Part shown: positions 58,520-64,000 of the stretch, piece by piece | Position numbering within the stretch: position 1 is the stretch's first letter | How the letters are laid out: each line of letters starts with the position of its first letter | DNA from: Lumnitzera littorea | Lineage: Eukaryota > Streptophyta > Magnoliopsida > Myrtales > Combretaceae | Assembly: GCA_024138015.1 (NCBI GenBank) | Contig: JAMXBB010000011.1 | Coordinates: forward strand, 39,049,068-39,113,067 | DNA length: 64,000 bases | Direction: 5' to 3' | The notes under the pieces: model-generated | Told to the model about the DNA's origin: nothing | Seen by the model: the letters and a program-made list of their open reading frames with translations, nothing else | Databases searched by the model: none | Program-made: the position numbers and the translations under genes

Positions 58520-61500
58520 ACAGTGAAAGGCGAGACATTTGATGTAGTTAGAGGCTATACCTTCCCTCTTTGCTAAATAGAAGCTCCTTCTATTGGCCAT
58601 ACATAGGTTTGCTGGCACCATGGTGTATGGGACTTCAAAGTGTTGATCAACACCAACCAAGTCGTTCATTGTTCTAGCTACCTTTGTAAAGAGGATAAAC
58701 TCCCATGGGCTACTTTCATCCATGTTGAAAATTCAAAAAGTGGTAGAGAGGCTCTATGGAGTGATTTGAAATTATTGAAACAATCAAGCTTTTGGTGTTG
58801 GCTTATTTTAGGGGATTTCTATTAATGATTGAGTGTAGGGAGCAAGAAGAAGTGGAGGAAATAAAGAAATCACCTAGGATATGGAGCAATTTAATGATGT
58901 TTGCTTTGATCTTGAATTAGAATTAGATGATGACAAATTTAGTGGTCTTTTCCATACTTGGTCCAACTGAATCATGGTAATGTTATCTACCTTCTTGATA
59001 GGGTGCTTGTCAACAATGAGTTGATTGAAGCTTTTCATTCATCAAGGGTCCATATGCCCAGCCATGGCAATTCGAACCACAGCCCTTTGGTTGTCAATCT
59101 CAACATCAATGAAAGCATGAGGAAGAATTTCTTTAAGTACTTTGATTTCTAGAAAGACAAAATTTTCAGGTATTGTTAAAAAAGGTTTGGGGCTCTTTGT
59201 TTTGAAGCTCAAGATGCTAAATCCCACCTAAGGAAGTTAAATAAGTCCCATATCAGAAAAGCAAGGTTTTGAGGGAGGCTTTATTTCATGTGTTGGAATC
59301 TAACAGATTTAGTTACTGTGGTTTGGGAGGAGGAGAGAAGGCTATTTCAAGAGTTTATAATCTGTGTCTCAGAGTATCTTTCTCACATCAAAAGTCGAGA
59401 GCCACAATTGGGGGATTGCAACACTAAATACTAGGGGGTTCATGTGTCTATGTTTAAACAAATCAAGTCTTATCAGTTTAGTATTTTGAGAATCTTCTAA
59501 AGGAGCCGTCCTATGCAGCCTCTAATGGTTTTTACCTTCAATCTCTGATGAGTAAAAGGGTTAGCCTTATTAATTATGAAGCTTTGATTGAACTGATTTT
59601 GGGGGAGGAAGTCAAGAGTACTTGTTGTTCTCTTGCTAAGGACAATACCCTTGGTCTTGATGGTTATGGGCAAACATCTCTTAAGACACGTAGGAACATT
59701 GTAGGGAAGGAGGTTACCTTGGCCATTAAAGATCTCTTTGATATGGTCAGCCTTTTTAGAGAGGTTAATTCTATTTACTTATCTGTTGTTTCCAAGGTTG
59801 AAAGTCCATCCACCCTTGCTAACTATCAACCAGTAGCTTATTGTGATTCTTTATACAAATGCATTTCTAAACTCTTGGTTGACTGGTTGAGGCTTGTATT
59901 CCCCCTTTTCAAGATGAGGAACAAACAACTTTTATTAAGAAAGAAGATATGTGGACAAAATTTATACCATAAAGACATCAAGGGACTTAGGTGCACTATC
60001 AAGGTCAACCTTATATAAATCATCCTATCAAAGGATATTGAAATAATGTTAAAAAAAAAAAAAAAAAAAAATCATTGGGAAAAAAAGGGTCTACCTTACC
60101 AAAGCATATGATAAGGTGTGATAGAGTTTTCTTCAACCGCTTTTTATTAATCTTGGCTTTCCTCCCTAATTTACAAATTGGGTTCTAACTTGCATCTCTT
60201 TTCCCATCCTACCTATAAACATAAATGGTGAGTTGGCAATTACTTTGCTTCCTCCAAAGGTCTTCAACAAGGGAATTGGCTTCTTATGTTTTTCATTGGT
60301 TATGGAGTTGTTTTTCGGTTTATTAAGGGAAAAAAGCTCAAGCGAGGGTTTTCATTTTCATTGATGATGTAAAAGGCAGAGACCTACACATCTTTATTTT
60401 GCATATGATGTTCACATCTTTGTGGAATTGATAAAAGAGACATTGGAGGATTTCTACATTTTATTAGGTTTGAAGGCAAACCCTCCAAAAGCCAGCTTTT
60501 CTTTAGTGGCATTGGAGCATTTGTGCACGATGTAATTGCTGACTTTTGGGGTTTTCAACTAGCTCTCTACTTGTGTAATATTTAGGAATTCTTCTTATAG
60601 CCATGAAAATTTGCAAGAATATCTGTATGGACCTTGGCAATAGATTTGCTTTGAGAATCAACCAATGGAAAAGTAAATCCTTTTCATATGTGGGGTGTGT
60701 TGGATAAAGAGCATCTTGTTTTCTCTACAAGTATATTGGTCACCTATGTTCATTCTTTGAAGAGCATTTTGAATTTGCTTGAGTCCAAAACTCAAAAGTT
60801 GTTTTATTTTATTTTTTTTTTAATTGAGGCAATGAAGAGAAGGCGAGAGCAAAGGTTAGTCTAAGTGATGTTTGCAAGCATAAAAATGAGGAGAGCTTAG
60901 GCACTTGGATTTGAAATTATGTAACAAAGTTGCCTAGTTAAAACACATTACTTTAGAGATTCCTTATGGCCAAGTTGGATTAAATTTGTGATTCTTAAGG
61001 GCCGTAGTGGCATAGAAGACTCCTAATGATGCATCTTGGGCTTGGAGAAAGATATTGCAATCCAGAACACTTGTGTTACAACTTATGAAATGAGAAATTG
61101 GGAATGGAATCGTCATATCTTTTCAATATGATCCATGGCGCCCTAGAGTTCCTCTTGTGCTATAGCTTGGAGAGAGAATCACCATCAATGTTGGATCGCC
61201 AAAGGATACTTACTTTGCTCCTTCATTAATGGCAATGACTGGGATGACTTGAAGGAGAAGTCTTAGAGGCAAATCTTCTTGAGTCTTGGTTCTACAACAA
61301 ATTAGTCTGCATGTGATAAGCTTGTGTGGAGAGACAAACTTTCTAAGGATCTTTCTATAAAACAAGCATAGTATCTTGCTAGAGAGGAAGCTCCAAAAGT
61401 GCATGGTTTTACACCATTTGGAACAAGACTTTAGCACTTCAACATGCTTTCATCCTATGGCTAATTGTCTAAGGACTCTACTCTATGGACAAGTTGATGG

Positions 61501-61720
61501 CATGGGGTCTACTCTCCTCAAACTGCCATTTCTCATGTAGCAAGGAGGTGGAATCTCATGACCTCCTTTCTTTGAAATGTGAGTTTGTTGTGAAAGTTTG
61601 GGGAAGGGTAGATAGGTTCATTCATCTACTTGCATATGCCTTACCCCATTATTCGCTAGCTCTCTTCTTGATTTAGTATCTTTAACAGGAAGGTGCTTTA
61701 GTGGTAGTTTTAGAAAGCCA
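58520..61720 (+). pseudogene. LINE ORF2 remnant: endonuclease, reverse transcriptase, zf-RVT
   Basis: The endonuclease part is seen at 58640-59150, with SSYLCKEDKLPWATFIHVE, LWSDLKLL and LILGDFY, then LLDRVLVNNELIEAF and SNHSPLVV. The reverse transcriptase starts near 59548; ESPSTLANYQPVAYCDSLYK leads to ISKLLVDWLRLVFP, the typical N-terminal block, and LTKAYDKV at about 60093-60116 holds the first catalytic D. The C-terminal zf-RVT region lies at about 61480-61640 with DKLMAWGLLSSNCHFSC and ESHDLL. A 22-base A run at 60050 sits in the middle. Many stops and shifts make it non-functional. The 3' end is probably near 61920; no clear tail or target duplication was found. Confidence 0.82.
60050..60071 (+). 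repeat. Poly(A) run inside the LINE
   Basis: About 22 A bases within the reverse transcriptase region, followed by ATCATTGGG. It could be slippage or the tail of a small insertion; nothing beside it is recognisable as one. Confidence 0.7.
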
Positions 61721-61989
61721 TGTCTATGGTGTGTTACTATTTATGGAAAGAAAGTAATAGGCATCATGTTGGTTCTCTAGCTAGTTCAATGGATATTTTG
61801 TCAAGGACTAATTTTTCTTATCTTTTGTAATTTTGTACTTTTTCTCTATGTTTCTTTTCATGGATGTACCTTTGAGCACTATGGACATTTTATCAACTTA
61901 GGCATTTATTTTGTCTTTTTGATGTTTAGATTGATCTTTTAGGCATCTTGTGTGGTTCCTTGTTGAGTGTAATAGTTCCCTTTTTTTCC

Positions 61990-62220
61990 CACTTGGAAAG
62001 AAGAGAAGAGGGAGGAAGGAAGAAGGGAGGGATAAAAGGGGAAAAAGAGAGGAGGAGGGAGGGAAGAGGAGAAGAGAGGGAAGAGGGGGTGCGTGTTGGG
62101 GTTAGAATCTCAAATAAGATCTTATGCTTAATCCAGCAAAGGCTTACTATGGTGGCTTCTTTTATTTTTATTTTTTTTAATCTCCCCCTCCCTTCCCTTC
62201 CCTTCCCTCCCATTGCCCCA
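61990..62220. repeat. Purine tract followed by pyrimidine tract
   Basis: 61995-62092 is nearly all A and G with many GGAGG steps; 62182-62212 is CCCTCCCTTCCCTTCC-like. They are partly complementary. The overlapping open frames on both strands (61926-62252 and 61948-62283) arise from this bias. Confidence 0.8.
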
Positions 62221-62259
62221 CCACCTACACACACAAAAGAACCCCAAAACACTCCTAAG

Positions 62260-63165
62260 CCAAAAGTAAACTCAAGGGGCTAGGGCTAGTCGTTTGACCT
62301 TAAATAAGATCCCAAGTTAAACCCCACCAAGGCCCTTTCTTATGGCTACTTGCACAGTCTATGCTACATTACACTAGTAGGTATCCTATGTGTCACAGTG
62401 CGGGGCTTCTTTTAGTACATAAATGGACATTGGGAGACTATCTTATCTTTGCAGTAATAAGTAAGCCTAACTTATGTGCAATACTGGCTAATAAAGCTTA
62501 AATTTGTAAGCAACATGAACAAAATAGAAAGCCAACAATAAATATAAGGGATACATGTAAGAATTGTAAAATGAATAGCATGTTTTTATTATTTTTGATG
62601 GTATTAGAAGGTTATAATGTGTGTATATGGGGGTTATGTATATATGACTAGATATCTTTGATTGTGATTAACCAAAGTTGTGAGTAAGAGTTTCAATTTA
62701 AAAAAGTACTGATATCCTTGTAAAAAGTTTTTTATAAGTATTTTTGGGCTTAGTAGAAGGAGATATTAAAACTGGTGAAGTGATATTGTTCCTGAAGTAG
62801 AAAGTTATTAATAATAGTAAGGTTTTAACTAAAAGGAAAAATTCTTTCCTATGTTACAATATGTAAAAAAAAAAAAGGCCTTATTAGTACTAGTGTATTA
62901 CAAAAACGGGATCCTGCTTGATACCATGCATCTGTAAATAGTTAGTATAACTATGGCTATTTATTTTCCTTTTTTAAAAAAAATAGACGATAAGTGGCCT
63001 AAAAAAAAAATAGGCGAGAATGAGTAGAATAGCGGGATGGCAGCATGCTTAATTGTTATATCATTATATACCTTTGACTATACACAAAGGTTATTGGTTG
63101 AGAACCTTCCTTTTCGTCCTTGTTGTCTCATAACTTATAAATTCTTAATGCACAGGAGGGATAAA
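62260..63165. other. Unclassified sequence between two LINE remnants
   Basis: No gene or element recognised. An A run occurs at 62865-62876. Confidence 0.5.
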
Positions 63166-64000
63166 GTGATTTAGTTGTTAAAAATCATTTTGGTTGGAAC
63201 AAAATGGCTCAACTTAAACACATATGGCATTTATGGTCATCTTGATGCCCTGTGAGCTAGCTGGGTAAGATTGGAAGTATTAAAAGAAAGAAATTTTTGG
63301 TCTATTAGAACCCCCAATGAAGCATCTAGGACATCATGGAAAATTTTGCAAGTAAGACCCTTGCTAGGTCTTTCTCAAATGGGAGGTAGGTATTGGTACG
63401 AGGATTCAACTTTGGTACAATGATTGGCATCCAAAAGGACCCCTAGTTGATTGGTTGGGAGAACAATGCATCTATAATAGTGGTTGACCAAAAGAGGTGC
63501 TTGTGTTCATTCATAGATAGAGAAGGATGGGCATGGCCAAATGGAGAAATATGGAACTTGATAAAGGCTAATTTAGGGAATTTTCCTTCTCCTGCAATAC
63601 AGAAAGAAGACTGCATGGTGTGGTGGTGGCAACCATCAAAACTATTGTCAATTTGCTTGGGATACAAAATCTTGAAATGACCATGGTACAACCTGGCTTG
63701 GTCCAAATCACAAGTACCAAGATTTGGTCTCTTTAGTTGGCTAATTGCAAGAAAGAGGTTATATACTAAGGAAAAATTAAAAGATTGGGGAGTGATCAAC
63801 TCCAACATATGTTACCTTTGTAATGTAGATGAAGAAGACCACAATCTTCTGTTTTCCCAATACGCATATGCCAAGGAGTTTTGGACATGTGTTTAAAACT
63901 TGAACAATTGGCCCAATGGATCAAAGAGTTCAATTTCTAACCATAGCTCTTTTTTCCAGAGTTCAGCCCCATTTTTGAGCATCCTGTGGAAGAGGATTGC
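63166..64000 (+). pseudogene. Second LINE ORF2 C-terminal remnant, cut by the window end
   Basis: Translated pieces include GTRIQLWYNDWHPKGPLVDW at about 63394-63455, a pattern found before the zf-RVT domain of plant LINE ORF2, then LFSWLIARKRLYTKEKLKDW and NICYLCNVDEEDHNLLFSQ at about 63727-63860. The zinc-site residues C-x-x-C and H are present, but several frame changes are needed. The open frames at 63447-63680 and (antisense) 63443-63808 overlap it. It continues past 64000. Confidence 0.78.

Noticed and set aside
61926..62283. Overlapping 108- and 111-codon open frames on opposite strands
   Set aside because: Both come from purine/pyrimidine bias and have only low-complexity translations.
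63443..63808. 121-codon minus-strand open frame
   Set aside because: It is antisense to LINE reverse-transcriptase sequence recognised on the plus strand.

Overview
The window is nuclear DNA of a flowering plant, very probably a eudicot. It is AT-rich and almost entirely made of nested, decayed transposable elements. The element types point to a plant: a Tat/Ogre-like Ty3-gypsy element with two RNase H regions, a MULE with a plant mobile domain gene, plant L1-type LINEs and a copia-type LTR. Only one ordinary host gene was recognised, a two-exon gene for the small inner-membrane protein Mic10 at 54121-54883. I do not name a species.

Layout. About 840-4840 is a decayed LTR (family 1, copy F) with another LTR (family 2, copy E, 2126-4498) inside it. 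About 4975-17120 is a minus-strand L1-type LINE, cut in two by a family 1 LTR (copy A, 6148-12454) that itself carries a Tat-type solo LTR (T1, 6628-9632). 17799-23972 is a minus-strand Tat-type solo LTR (copy C) carrying a second family 2 LTR (copy D, 19395-22739). 24413-29537 is a plus-strand family 1 LTR (copy B) carrying a copia-like solo LTR (25179-27121).

30023-52009 is the centrepiece. It is a MULE DNA transposon with long terminal inverted repeats made of small palindromes, a MuDR-type transposase gene and a plant mobile domain gene. Its transposase is split exactly by a 15.7-kb Tat/Ogre-like element (32151-47888). That element has two LTRs, a primer site, an extra ORF1, gag-protease-RT-RNase H-second RNase H-integrase in one frame, an 81-bp tandem array and a polypurine tract. 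52350-53181 is a possible small non-autonomous DNA element with a GGT-rich core. 53930-54883 holds Mic10. About 56200-61920 is a plus-strand LINE, and 63170-64000 is a second plus-strand LINE tail that runs off the window.

Most of these conclusions rest on comparisons made inside the window: LTR copies against each other, target-site duplications, and reading frames that become continuous when an insertion is ignored. The relative order of events is therefore readable. The LINE precedes A, which precedes T1; F precedes E; C precedes D; B precedes the copia LTR; the MULE precedes the Tat element. No coding element looks active; in-frame stops are numerous and many look like C-to-T or G-to-A changes. 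No rRNA, true tRNA or CRISPR was found.
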